A stretch of DNA of 64,000 nt from CAZCTC01 sp964501335. Its GTDB lineage: Bacteria > Chloroflexota > Anaerolineae > B4-G1 > SLSP01. Below the pieces are notes generated by a model. It was not told the origin of the DNA, did no database searches, and saw only the letters and a list, made by a program, of their open reading frames with translations. Location: assembly GCA_964501335.1 (NCBI GenBank), contig CAZCTC010000008.1:1-64000 (forward strand). Reading direction: 5' to 3'. The first letter of the stretch is position 1; each line of letters starts with the position of its first letter. This document shows, in pieces, positions 29,286-38,046 of this stretch. The position numbers were made by a program, and so were the translations under genes.

Positions 29286-29651
29286 AGTTAACTCCTTAAT
29301 AAGATAGTTCGGGTGATAATTGGATCTATCCAGATTGTTGCGGTGGTATGAAGGCGTACAGCGAAAAGATAGCAAGAAGATGATGGGATGGTCTTAGAAA
29401 ACATAAGATCCACGGTTCCAGTATAATGGGGGACCGTCCAAAAAACGTCCAAAAAGGAGGAGACCGGGTGGTTATATAGGCCCTGCACCAGGCAGAGCGC
29501 CTGCAACTTGCTGCGGGCGCCTGGGACATAGCCGGAGACGAAGTTCTCATCTTTGATCCAGGCGCAGCGCGTGGCCAGCACGGCTGCCCGGATCGAGGGG
29601 GTGACAAACTCGATGAGGAATTCTATCACTAACAGAGTGGGGGGCAAAAAT
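29286..29651. other. Non-coding stretch between the Kelch gene and the next minus-strand gene
   Basis: This gap has no gene I can support. On the minus strand 29425-29656 reads a protein-like FVTPSIRAAVLATRCAWIKD, then VPGARSKLQALCLVQGLYN, without an RBS, which could be the remnant of a longer gene. The promoter of the Kelch gene must lie here as well. Confidence 0.4.
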
Positions 29652-29685
29652 AGCAAGCCGGCGAAGGCACCCTCGCCGGCTTGCT
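29646..29685 (-). terminator. Intrinsic terminator after the double binding-protein gene
   Basis: AGCAAGCCGGCGA (29652-29664) pairs with TCGCCGGCTTGCT (29673-29685). On the minus strand the stem is followed by ATTTTTG, 18 nt after the stop codon of the gene that ends at 29703. Confidence 0.8.
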
Positions 29686-29702
29686 GAATGTTTAGGGCTG
29701 TT

Positions 29703-32321
29703 TCAGGATCGTCTCATGACGACCGGTAGATAGAGTGTGTAAGGCTGGTAAGCCAGCACGGCCCAGGTGGAGAGGTGGGTGGGGTGGACGGTGATGCGGT
29801 TGAGTCCGGTGTCGATCGTGCCGGCTTCTTTGACCCAGCGACTGCCGTTCCAATAGTAGAGGGCCAGATCGGCTTCGTTTCTGATCCCGGCGGCTCTGAT
29901 CTCTTCATCCCGGTAGGCGACGGTGAGGGTGAAGCTCTGCAACGGTTGCAGCTCCAGACTCCCGGCGGTGGCATCGATATCGAAGAAGAGGCCGATGGCG
30001 AGCAGGGGATTCGACACGACGGCTGTGGGGCGAGGCAGGTAGGCCAGCGTGGCGGTCTGACTGAAGGTGTTGGCGGCAAAGTTCAGCCGTACCAGTTGCT
30101 CGCTGCCGGTCAGGGACAGGCTTTGCGTCAGCGGGATGACCGTGGTGATCGGCTCCATGTAGGTGGGGCAGGTTTCCAGCGGGTTGATGTCGCCTTCGAT
30201 GAGATCCAGCCGCAGCCGTTCCAGGCGGGCCCGGACGTAGCCGGGGATAGCTCCGTCGGTGGCGTGGAAGGGGGCCAGTCCTACTCCGTCGTTGTAGAGT
30301 CCGTACATCCTGGTCCCCGGTGTGAAACGGCCGGCGACGACATCGGCAATGGTGGCGGCGACCACGTTATCCACTTTTTTTAAGACGCTGGTGAGCAATT
30401 TGTCGCTGCCGGGGACGGTGCCGTTATTGTAGACGGTGTCGTAGTAGTCCATATCGACGCCGATGCCCCAGAATCCGGAGTGCGTGGCGGTGAGGACGGC
30501 TCCGGTTCCGGTTTCGCCGGCCGGCGCAAAGATGATGTCGGCGCCTTCCAGCGTCATGCTGTGGGCGAGTTGCGCGCCCAGTCCGGGATTGCTGAAAGCC
30601 GATTCCATGTCGAAATCGCTGGCGTAGACGGTGGTGATGACGGCGGTCGGGTTGATGCAGGTGAGGCCCTGCTGATAGCCTTCTACAAAATCGACGACCG
30701 GCGAGATGGGCATCCCGCCGATGATGCCGGCGTGGTGGTTGTGGGTCATCAGGCCGGCCAGGGTGCCGGCCAGATAGGCCGATTCCCGGGAGGCAAAGGT
30801 GAGGCCGCGCAGATTCTCCGGATACCCGTCCCAGGTGATATCGACGCCTCCGAAAAGCGTCCGGCTGTTGTTTTGCGCGACGGCCATCGCGGCTTCTCCC
30901 ATGGTCCAGCCGACGGCCAGACAGAGATCGTTGCCTTCGTCGGCGCAGCGTTGCAGGGTGGGGGTGAATTCTGCCGGGCCGCTGGTGGTGTAGACTTTTC
31001 CGGCCACGCCGAGTGACTGGACGGTCCTTTGTAATCCGATGTAAGCGGCTTCGTTCCAGCCGTTATCCATGATTACCGGATTGTCGGTCGCCAATCCCAC
31101 GCGGGTGGGCACCCGGGAGATCCAGGCGCCGTTCTGGCGTTCTTCCAGCCAGCCCCATTGCGGGAGGACATCGCCTTTGCCGTCGAAGCCGGCGTAACGG
31201 CCGACGATTCCCTGATAGGGGGAGGCGGCGGCCAGGGCGGTGCGAATTTCTGTCGGCGTGATGCTGCCGGCGCGGCGGATGGCCTCAACGATCATTCCGG
31301 CGGCGTCGTAGGCGTAGGCGCCGGCCATGCCGGCTTCGCTGCCGTAATTGGGGAAGCCGGCGGCCTGATAGTTGAGGTTGAAAGCGTGGTAGCCGGGCAT
31401 CAGATCGGTCGGACGGTAGTACATGAGAGCGTAGTCGCCTTCGGCGGCCGAAGCGGCTTCAGTCGCATAGGTGTTCAGGATGCTGCGATCATCGGTGGCT
31501 GTGGTCCAGGCGATGGGGACCTGGCCCAGGCCGGCCTGCACGGCAGCTTTGCTGAATTGGGCGGCCCGGGCGGCATCGGAATCGGCATAGAAGAGGATCT
31601 GGGGGTTTTCGGTCCGGATCGAGGTCAACAGAGTCAGAAAATCAGTTGAAGTGAGGGCGGTGTGGCGGCTGAGGGTGCCGCCGAAACGGGCAAAGGTTGC
31701 GGAGATGGGCGTGTTGACCATGTTGAGCGATTGTCCGTTTAGTTCGACGACGGCGCCGCGGGTCAGGCCGAGCCGCTGGATCAAATAGGCGGCCATTTGG
31801 GCCGGGGGCTGGTCGTCGCGGGAGATCACCCGGAAGGTGGTGCTGTATCCCTGTTCGGTAAGCTGGGGATTGGTGGAGGAGGCGCTGATCAGGGGAACTC
31901 CGGCGGCGGCAAAGGTGGCCTGGGCGGGCAGGCTCTCGCTGCTGCAGGTGAATCCGATGGCGGCCACGGCTCCGGCATCGAGCAGTTGTTGGGCGGCGGT
32001 GACCGCCTGTCCGCCCTGACAGGCGGTGTGTACAGTGGAGATGACCAGGGTGTAGGTCACGCCGCCGATTTCCAGTCCGCCGGCCTCGTTGATCTGATCC
32101 ACGGCCAGTTGGACGGCATTGATCTGCGGCCAGCCTATGTCAGGAATGACGCCGGTGGCGGCGGCGACGCCCAGGGTGATGACGGGGTTGGCGCGGGGGC
32201 GCATTTCTGCGGCGGCGGCGACTTTGCCGGCCGGTTGCAGGGGAAGAATCATAAAGGCCAGCAACAGGAGGGCCGCGCCCAGGGCTGTGAGGATCGGAAG
32301 GTAAGGATTCTTGGGTTTCAT
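29703..32321 (-). CDS. Secreted fusion of a Leu/Ile/Val-type binding domain and a BMP (PnrA-like) binding domain
   Basis: ATG 32321 has AAGGAG 6 nt upstream (a TTG sits one codon earlier). The 872-residue protein has a signal peptide (to about 38), a type-1 periplasmic binding domain like those of amino-acid ABC transporters (about 45-395: AVQLAVDQINEAGG, FTCSSESLPAQATFAAAGVP), a second, unrelated type-1 domain of the BMP/PnrA nucleoside-binding family (about 405-690: NGWNEAAYIGLQRTV, ADIIFAPAGETGTG), a beta-rich segment, and the tail YTLYLPVVMRRS. Usually each domain is a separate lipoprotein. No lipobox and no permease or ATPase genes are present, so it may be a sensor or scavenger rather than a transporter part. 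Confidence 0.85.
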   Translation of the reverse strand: MKPKNPYLPILTALGAALLLLAFMILPLQPAGKVAAAAEMRPRANPVITLGVAAATGVIPDIGWPQINAVQLAVDQINEAGGLEIGGVTYTLVISTVHTACQGGQAVTAAQQLLDAGAVAAIGFTCSSESLPAQATFAAAGVPLISASSTNPQLTEQGYSTTFRVISRDDQPPAQMAAYLIQRLGLTRGAVVELNGQSLNMVNTPISATFARFGGTLSRHTALTSTDFLTLLTSIRTENPQILFYADSDAARAAQFSKAAVQAGLGQVPIAWTTATDDRSILNTYATEAASAAEGDYALMYYRPTDLMPGYHAFNLNYQAAGFPNYGSEAGMAGAYAYDAAGMIVEAIRRAGSITPTEIRTALAAASPYQGIVGRYAGFDGKGDVLPQWGWLEERQNGAWISRVPTRVGLATDNPVIMDNGWNEAAYIGLQRTVQSLGVAGKVYTTSGPAEFTPTLQRCADEGNDLCLAVGWTMGEAAMAVAQNNSRTLFGGVDITWDGYPENLRGLTFASRESAYLAGTLAGLMTHNHHAGIIGGMPISPVVDFVEGYQQGLTCINPTAVITTVYASDFDMESAFSNPGLGAQLAHSMTLEGADIIFAPAGETGTGAVLTATHSGFWGIGVDMDYYDTVYNNGTVPGSDKLLTSVLKKVDNVVAATIADVVAGRFTPGTRMYGLYNDGVGLAPFHATDGAIPGYVRARLERLRLDLIEGDINPLETCPTYMEPITTVIPLTQSLSLTGSEQLVRLNFAANTFSQTATLAYLPRPTAVVSNPLLAIGLFFDIDATAGSLELQPLQSFTLTVAYRDEEIRAAGIRNEADLALYYWNGSRWVKEAGTIDTGLNRITVHPTHLSTWAVLAYQPYTLYLPVVMRRS

Positions 32322-32638
32322 CAATTTCTCCTTAACTACGATTAAAGATGTTTGAAAAGCGAGGTCAGGCCTAGCATATAGCGAATTGAAAAATGGTCAA
32401 AGTGTGAGGCTGTGCTAATATTTCAAGTAGCTTGCCCTCTCCCCGCTTTGCATTAAACTTGTAACAGAAACAACCAAGCCCCGGCTTTGATGAGCCGGGG
32501 CTTGGGGACCAAGGCGGTTGCGTCGCCCTGGTGGGCTAAGTGTAGCATAGCTTGACGTTTATTCAAGCGTTTCAGCCCGCCATGGCTTTGTGCCGGGCGG
32601 GTTTTTCGTTTGCCACCTTGGAACAACGAGAACTTCAG
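32322..32638. other. Divergent intergenic region with two hairpins
   Basis: Two stem-loops lie here although no gene ends here: CCAAGCCCCGGCT with AGCCGGGGCTTGG (32474-32505), and CCCGCC with GGCGGG followed by five T (32576-32605). The second would act as a terminator on the plus strand just before the HEAT-repeat gene. They may be leader structures or leftovers of a lost gene. Confidence 0.5.
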
Positions 32639-33082
32639 ATGTGGACCTTGAGATCGCGTTCCCAGGTAAATGAGCGGTCTGTGGAACATTACGACGGGAA
32701 TTTTACCTACGCTTCCGCGCCGGGTTGGTCGGATATCCGTCATTATGATGGCGATATGCCCTATCATCAAGACGGCTTGCAGACAAAACGGTTGGAGGAT
32801 TTCGGGGAACCGAATGTGGCGGAATTTCAAACGGCCGGCAATGTCGAGGCTTTGTTAGGGGTCTTGCGTTATGAGGATGTGGCGTTGCGCAGTGCTGCGG
32901 CCCGGGCTTTGGGAGAATTGGGCCGGCCAGAAGTTCAGGCTGCTCTGCGGGAAATGATGGCTGAGGAGCGCGATGATACGGTGCGATCGGCTATTCAACA
33001 GGCGCTGGGACGATTAGAGAACCCGGAAGCAGGTGAAAGATTTGAAGATCGGGGATTTCAAATAAGTTCAGGAAATGAATGA
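32639..33082 (+). CDS. Small HEAT-repeat protein
   Basis: ATG 32639 is chosen because earlier in-frame starts would place the terminator-like hairpin at 32576 inside the gene; the RBS is weak. The 147-residue product has a polar N-terminal part with HYDGNFTYAS and HYDGDMPYH, and a C-terminal half with two or three HEAT-like helices: NVEALLGVLRYEDVALRSAA, ARALGELGRPEVQAALREMM and VRSAIQQALGRLE. HEAT repeats mediate protein contacts. It precedes the cyclase gene by 111 nt on the same strand. An imperfect GC-rich hairpin between them (33119-33143) may limit co-transcription. Confidence 0.7.
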   Translation: MWTLRSRSQVNERSVEHYDGNFTYASAPGWSDIRHYDGDMPYHQDGLQTKRLEDFGEPNVAEFQTAGNVEALLGVLRYEDVALRSAAARALGELGRPEVQAALREMMAEERDDTVRSAIQQALGRLENPEAGERFEDRGFQISSGNE

Positions 33083-33193
33083 GGGCGAACTTGTGGTCAA
33101 AAGAATCTATGATATCAGCGCGTCGCCTGAAAAAGGCGGCGCGTCTGGTTCATGTACCGGTGGGGGAATTTGTTGTCTTCAAAGGAGCCAGCG

Positions 33194-36100
33194 ATGATCA
33201 ATCTGATTCCGCATTTTATCGGCAAACATTTTGATCGACGAGATTATTCCGGGAAATTTCAAGCCGCCTCGCTGTTCATCGATATCTCCGGGTTTACTCA
33301 TTTGACTGAAACCCTCATGCAACACCACAAAGACGGCGCCGAGGTGTTGACCGATTTGCTCAATCAAGTTTTTACGCCCCTTGTCCATGAAGTTTACGGG
33401 CGGGGCGGTTTTATTACGACCTTTGCCGGGGATGCTTTCACCGCACTCTTTCCCTTGCGGCGGCGCGCGGCGATCGAACAGGCCGCTCAGACGGCCTTTT
33501 TCATCCAGGACTTCTTCAATCGACAGGGCCGGATTCACAGTCGTTATGGAGATTTTTCGGTAGCCGTAAAAGTCGGTCTGGGTCTGGGACCGGTGCAATG
33601 GGGAATCTGGGGGACGCCCGCCGGTTGGACCTATTTTTTCCGAGGGCCGGCGATCGACAGCTGTACGGCGGCCGAGCATTACGCCCATGCCGGCGAGATC
33701 GTCGCAGCAGACAATTTGATCGAAGCGCTTTCCCATCCGGTTTGCACCGATCGGCAAAACGGCTATTCCCGTCTGGATCAATTTATGGGAGGGACAAACT
33801 GCCGAAAACCCCGCCTGCCGGCTTTGAAGAGGGAACACCTGACGGCTTTCGGTCAATCTTCGGTATTAGATTTGCTCGATGCCGGCACCCGGGCGGAATT
33901 TCGTCAGGTTGCCGGTCTCTTTATGGCCCTGGAAAGCGATTCGGCCCCGGATTTTGAAGCTTTCGTGCAGGCGATATTGGAAAGTGCGGCGCGCTACGGC
34001 GGTTATTTCAATAAGCTGGATTTCGGCGATAAAGGAGCCGTCATCTTGATCTTGTTCGGAGCGCCGGTAACCCATGAAAACGATCTGATCCGGGCGGCTG
34101 ATTTGCTGATTCAATTGCGCCGCCTGACCACGCCCGTGCGCTGGAAAGCGGGACTGACCTTTGGTACGGTCTATGCCGGGTGTATCGGCGGTAAGGAACG
34201 TACTGAATACACTGCGATCGGCGACCAGGTCAATCTGGCGTCCCGGTTGATGCAGGCGGCTCCCTGGAATGAAATCTGGATGCCGGCCGATGAAGCCGCC
34301 CTTCTGGAGACGGTGGGATATCAATGTCTCTCCCAGGGCGAGAAATCGTTCAAAGGTAAATCGCAGGCTCTCTGGGTAAAAAGCCTTTTGGGCAAATCGG
34401 ATTTCTCTACAGAAACCGCTTTTTACAAAGGCCCCTTGATCGGTCGCGCAGCGGAATTGCAAGAATTGTCCCGGTGGACCCGCTCTCTTTTTGCGGGGCA
34501 GTTCGGGGGAATGATCTATATCTATGGAGAGGCCGGTGCGGGGAAGAGCCGGTTGATCTATGAATTTCAGCAGCAGTTATCAGGTGTGCAGTGGTTCTAC
34601 TGTCCCGTCGATCAGGTATTGTGTCAACCCTTAAACCCGTTTCGCTATTTTTTACGGCGCTACTTTCTGCAATCTTCGGACCTGTCCTTCTCTGAAAATC
34701 AGGCCCGTTTCGATCGTTCCCTGAATTCATTGATCGACGATTTGAAGGCTCGGGGAGAACCGACCCTGGCCGCTGAACTGCACCGGACCCGCTCGTTCCT
34801 GGCGGCTTTGATCGATTTAAATCTTCCCGGCTCGCTGTACGAACGGCTGGATCCAAAATTGCGCTATGAGAACACGCAGATGGCCTTTAAAACGTTGGTC
34901 AAGGCCGAATCCCTCCGCCAACCGCTCATTCTTTACATCGAAGATGCCCAGGGTTTGGATGAGGATTCCCGGGCCCTGCTCAAATTCCTGACTCACCATG
35001 TGGAACGCTGTCCTTTTGCCATTCTTTTGACCAGCCGGTATCAGAGGGACGGCAGCGGCGCAACCATCCCGATCGATTCGGAGATCCCCGAACAGGCTCT
35101 CCATCTTCAAGGGCTGGCAAAAGAATCCCTTTCCACTTTGCTGGTTCGATTGTTGGACGGTCCGGCCGATGATTCTCTGATACAGTTTGTCGTTGAAAAA
35201 TCACGGGGCAATCCTTTTTTTGCCGAGCAGTTGATCGTCGATTTGCGGGAACGCGGCGCGATAAAATGGCAGGGGACCACGTGGCAACTGGAAGATCGAC
35301 AATTGCTTGAAGTTCCCCAGGAAATCAACGCTATTCTGATTTCCCATTTGGATCGATTGTCGGCTCAGGTCAAAGCGGTGGTTCAAACGGCCGCCGTGTT
35401 GGGCCAGGAATTTGAAGTCCAGATCCTTTCTCAGATGTTGAAAAGCGATGAGACTCTGCCGCTCAAAATTCAGGAGGCCCGGTCGGCGGCTGTCTGGTTG
35501 CCCTTGAATGAACTGCGCTATCTCTTCCGCCACGCCTTACTGCGCGACGCTGCTTATGATATGCAATTGAGGATCCGACTGCGGGAACTTCACCAGTTAG
35601 CCGCTCAATCTATTGAAATCATCGGCCGGAAAAACCCGGCCGCCTATTATGCCGATCTGACCTATCACTACGGCAAAGCTGAGGTTTGGGAGCGGGAACG
35701 ATATTATGCCGGGTTGGCCGGTGAACAGGCGGCGGCTCGCTTTGCCAATCTGCAAGCCGTCGGCTTTTTCACCCGTGCGCTGGAATTAACTGCGGCTTCT
35801 GATTTGACGGAACGCTGCCGGCTTTTGCTGGCTCGCGAGCAGGTTTACGAACGGCAGGGCCGCCGGACGGACCAGGCGCAGGATCTGACTGAGCTGGAAG
35901 CGTCGGCCTTACAACTGGATCTGAATCTGCGGGCGGAAACGGCCTTGCGGCGCAGCCTCTGGGCCCTGTGCACGGGAGATTACAGCGCCGCCGGGCTGGC
36001 CGCTCAAACCGCCATCGAATGGGCGCAACAGGCAGGGGATTCAGTCTTAGAAGCCCGGGGGTATCATGCCTGGGGGGCGACGTTGCGCCGGGAAGGTCGC

Positions 36101-37234
36101 AATCAAGAAGCTCAGGCCGCTTTTGAACGCACCCGCTCTTTGGGCGAAATGATGGGGGACCCGTTGCTTGTCGCGCAGGCCTTGCACGGTTTGGGGTATG
36201 TCAACTGGCAACAAGGGAATCTGACCGGGGCCCGGGATTGTTTTGAACAGGGAGTGGTTTTTGCCGATGAAGCCGGGAATCTGCTGGAAAAATCTTCTGC
36301 TCTCAGCGGCCTGGCCCTGGCCCTTTACAATCAAGGGAATTATGTTGCGGCCCGGCCTTATCTGGAGCAGGCCTTGCAATTGAACCGTGAAGTCGGCGAC
36401 CGCCGGGGAGAAATGCTCTGCCTCATCAATCTGGGCAATATGTTGACGGCGGCTCACGAGCCTGAAGCCGGCCGAAGCTGTCTGCAGGCGGCGATGTTGT
36501 TGGCGCGAGAAATTGAGGATCGCGAAAACGAGGGGATCATTCTCTATATGTACGGCGATAATTCCTATCTGGTCGGCGATTTTGACCGGGCGATTGAGGA
36601 ATATCGGCAATCTCAGCAGCTACTCCAACCTTTAAAAAGCCGTTTTCAGGAAGCCAATGCCTTGAGATTGCTGGCCCAGGTATTTTACGCTCAAGGGGAA
36701 TATGAAGCGGCTTACCTCAGCGCCCGGCAGGCCCTGGAAATCAACCGCGAAATTGCCAGTTACGGCAATATCGCCGACAGCCTGGAACATCTGGCCGACG
36801 CGCTGAGCGGCCTGGGCCGATTGGATGAAGCGGCTGCCGCCTATCGAGAAGCGCAGACGATGTTAAGGGCGCAAGGGGCTCCGGAAGTCGACAGCTGGAT
36901 CGGGCTGGCCGAAATTGCACTGCGGCAAGATCGGTTGCCGGAGGCGTTGAAATTGGTAGAACAGATCCTGGCCTATCTCGGCCCCGATGCTTTTTCAACC
37001 CCGGTCGCCCGCGGCGAAAGCCGCCATGCGCTGGACAGCTGGCTGGAACCGTTGCGGATCTATGCGGTCTGTTATCGGGTTCTGACCGTTGTCGGGGATT
37101 CCCGGGCCGTTCAAATCCGCCGCACCGGCTACGAACTCCTGCAAACCTGGGCGGCCATGATCGCCGATCCGGAAATCCGCCGTTCCTTTCTGGAAAATGT
37201 CCCCTGGAACCGGGAACTGGCCGGGGGCGGGTGA
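33194..37234 (+). CDS. Soluble adenylyl cyclase-like protein: two class III cyclase domains, AAA ATPase and TPRs
   Basis: ATG 33194 has AAAGGAG with a 6-nt spacer. The 1346-residue protein has a first cyclase domain (about 22-165) with both metal Asp in ASLFIDISGFT and FAGDAFTALF, a second cyclase-like domain (about 235-400) that lacks the first Asp (GLFMALESD) but keeps the transition-state Asn/Arg motif TAIGDQVNLASRLM, an AAA_16 ATPase with Walker A YGEAGAGKSRL (about 445), and TPRs from about 860 to 1230. The order C1-C2-ATPase-TPR equals mammalian soluble adenylyl cyclase, with the active site shared between the domains. cAMP production is likely; the regulating signal is unknown. Confidence 0.88.
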   Translation: MINLIPHFIGKHFDRRDYSGKFQAASLFIDISGFTHLTETLMQHHKDGAEVLTDLLNQVFTPLVHEVYGRGGFITTFAGDAFTALFPLRRRAAIEQAAQTAFFIQDFFNRQGRIHSRYGDFSVAVKVGLGLGPVQWGIWGTPAGWTYFFRGPAIDSCTAAEHYAHAGEIVAADNLIEALSHPVCTDRQNGYSRLDQFMGGTNCRKPRLPALKREHLTAFGQSSVLDLLDAGTRAEFRQVAGLFMALESDSAPDFEAFVQAILESAARYGGYFNKLDFGDKGAVILILFGAPVTHENDLIRAADLLIQLRRLTTPVRWKAGLTFGTVYAGCIGGKERTEYTAIGDQVNLASRLMQAAPWNEIWMPADEAALLETVGYQCLSQGEKSFKGKSQALWVKSLLGKSDFSTETAFYKGPLIGRAAELQELSRWTRSLFAGQFGGMIYIYGEAGAGKSRLIYEFQQQLSGVQWFYCPVDQVLCQPLNPFRYFLRRYFLQSSDLSFSENQARFDRSLNSLIDDLKARGEPTLAAELHRTRSFLAALIDLNLPGSLYERLDPKLRYENTQMAFKTLVKAESLRQPLILYIEDAQGLDEDSRALLKFLTHHVERCPFAILLTSRYQRDGSGATIPIDSEIPEQALHLQGLAKESLSTLLVRLLDGPADDSLIQFVVEKSRGNPFFAEQLIVDLRERGAIKWQGTTWQLEDRQLLEVPQEINAILISHLDRLSAQVKAVVQTAAVLGQEFEVQILSQMLKSDETLPLKIQEARSAAVWLPLNELRYLFRHALLRDAAYDMQLRIRLRELHQLAAQSIEIIGRKNPAAYYADLTYHYGKAEVWERERYYAGLAGEQAAARFANLQAVGFFTRALELTAASDLTERCRLLLAREQVYERQGRRTDQAQDLTELEASALQLDLNLRAETALRRSLWALCTGDYSAAGLAAQTAIEWAQQAGDSVLEARGYHAWGATLRREGRNQEAQAAFERTRSLGEMMGDPLLVAQALHGLGYVNWQQGNLTGARDCFEQGVVFADEAGNLLEKSSALSGLALALYNQGNYVAARPYLEQALQLNREVGDRRGEMLCLINLGNMLTAAHEPEAGRSCLQAAMLLAREIEDRENEGIILYMYGDNSYLVGDFDRAIEEYRQSQQLLQPLKSRFQEANALRLLAQVFYAQGEYEAAYLSARQALEINREIASYGNIADSLEHLADALSGLGRLDEAAAAYREAQTMLRAQGAPEVDSWIGLAEIALRQDRLPEALKLVEQILAYLGPDAFSTPVARGESRHALDSWLEPLRIYAVCYRVLTVVGDSRAVQIRRTGYELLQTWAAMIADPEIRRSFLENVPWNRELAGGG

Positions 37235-37629
37235 CGGGGTAGGCCGGGGGGGGGCTGTGTGCCCTCTCTATCCCCTCCCCGGCCCTCCCCTGCTTCGCAC
37301 CCTGCTCGCGGGGGAAAAGAGGGGGAGTCGGCAGCAAAGCTGATTATGTAAGCCGAGTTCCCCCTCTCCCGCGCGCGGTGCGCAGCAGGGGGCAGGGGGT
37401 GAGGGGGAATTTGCTGTAGGGGCGACCTTTATGGTCGCCCAGGTTTGGGGAACAGCAAACGGGCGCCCACAAGGGGCGCCCCTACAAGAGATCGTGTTCC
37501 CGGTAGGCGTCGGAGATCCGTTCCGGCTCCCTTCCCTCTCCCACAGAGCAGGCGCCGAACGGGATCAAATGCAACTGGCCCTATTGTTACTTGGGAGAGG
37601 GAAGGGCCGGGGATGGGTGAGGGCCAGAG
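37235..37629. repeat. GC-rich inverted-repeat block after the cyclase gene
   Basis: No gene is visible. The block contains complementary C-rich and G-rich runs (CCCCTCCCCGGCCCTCCCC near 37266; GGGGGCAGGGGGTGAGGGGG near 37390; CCCTTCCCTCTCCC near 37530; GGGAGAGGGAAGGGCCGGGG near 37591) able to form long imperfect hairpins. It also holds GTAGGGGCGACCTTTATGGT followed by CGCCC, and GGGCGCCCACAAGGGGCGCC followed by CCTAC. This is repetitive intergenic DNA. Confidence 0.6.
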
Positions 37630-37867
37630 TTCAACGATGAACGCCGGAAGCTGAACGATGAACTCCGGGGAGTTGAACGATGAACTCCGGAAGCTGAACG
37701 ATGAACGCTGGAAGTTGAGCGATGAACGCTGGAAGTTCAACGATGAACGCTGGAAGTTCAACGATGAATACCGGGAGTTCAACGATGAACGCTGGGAGTT
37801 GAGCGATGAACGCTGGGAGTTCAACGATGAACGCCGGGAGTTCAACGAAGTACGCTGGAAGTTCAAC
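37630..37867 (+). repeat. Minisatellite of eleven 21-bp units encoding heptads
   Basis: Eleven copies of TTCAACGATGAACGCTGGAAG and close variants run head to tail; unit 2 has one extra G. Variants include TTGAGCGATG and CGCCGGGAG. On the plus strand each unit reads FNDERWK or a variant, giving nine uninterrupted heptads from ATG 37658. The minus strand is open too and reads SSLNFQR. Whether either frame is translated is unclear: neither has a clear RBS, and the plus frame runs on into unrelated sequence to 38050. Confidence 0.8.
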
Positions 37868-37992
37868 CTGGGGATAGATTCTTTCGCATCCTGCCTGCGT
37901 AGTGTGGTGCGCGTAAGTAAAGCCAGGGACTATCCATGGCCCGGTTTGATATTTAAGGGACTTTGGTTTGTGCCTTACGAAATGAGAAAGAT

Positions 37993-38030
37993 CCGGGTTT
38001 CGGCGGCTTTTCGAAGCCGCCGAAACCCGG
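37993..38030. terminator. Perfect 17-bp hairpin, terminator of the downstream minus-strand gene
   Basis: CCGGGTTTCGGCGGCTT (37993-38009) pairs with AAGCCGCCGAAACCCGG (38014-38030) with loop TTCG. It lies 16 nt after the minus-strand gene that stops at 38047. Its inner arm equals that of the hairpins at 5192 and 23264. Confidence 0.65.
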
Positions 38031-38046
38031 AAAAACAGTCGGACCC

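Noticed and set aside
29288..29656. Minus-strand 122-codon ORF upstream of the Kelch gene
   Set aside because: Part of it looks protein-like, but there is no RBS, no recognised family, and it crosses into the Kelch leader; noted only as a possible remnant.
29425..29700. Insertion sequence or transposase remnant near the Kelch gene
   Set aside because: No terminal inverted repeats, DDE motif or target duplication could be seen.
30480..32345. Gly-rich plus-strand frames opposite the binding-protein fusion gene
   Set aside because: Composition artefacts of the antisense strand; no RBS or recognisable motif.
37429..37866. 145-codon minus-strand ORF with SSLNFQR repeats as a real gene
   Set aside because: No RBS, and its second half is read from repetitive GC-rich DNA; kept only as a property of the minisatellite.
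37630..37867. CRISPR array
   Set aside because: The 21-bp units are directly abutting with no spacers and no cas genes are near, so this is a tandem repeat.
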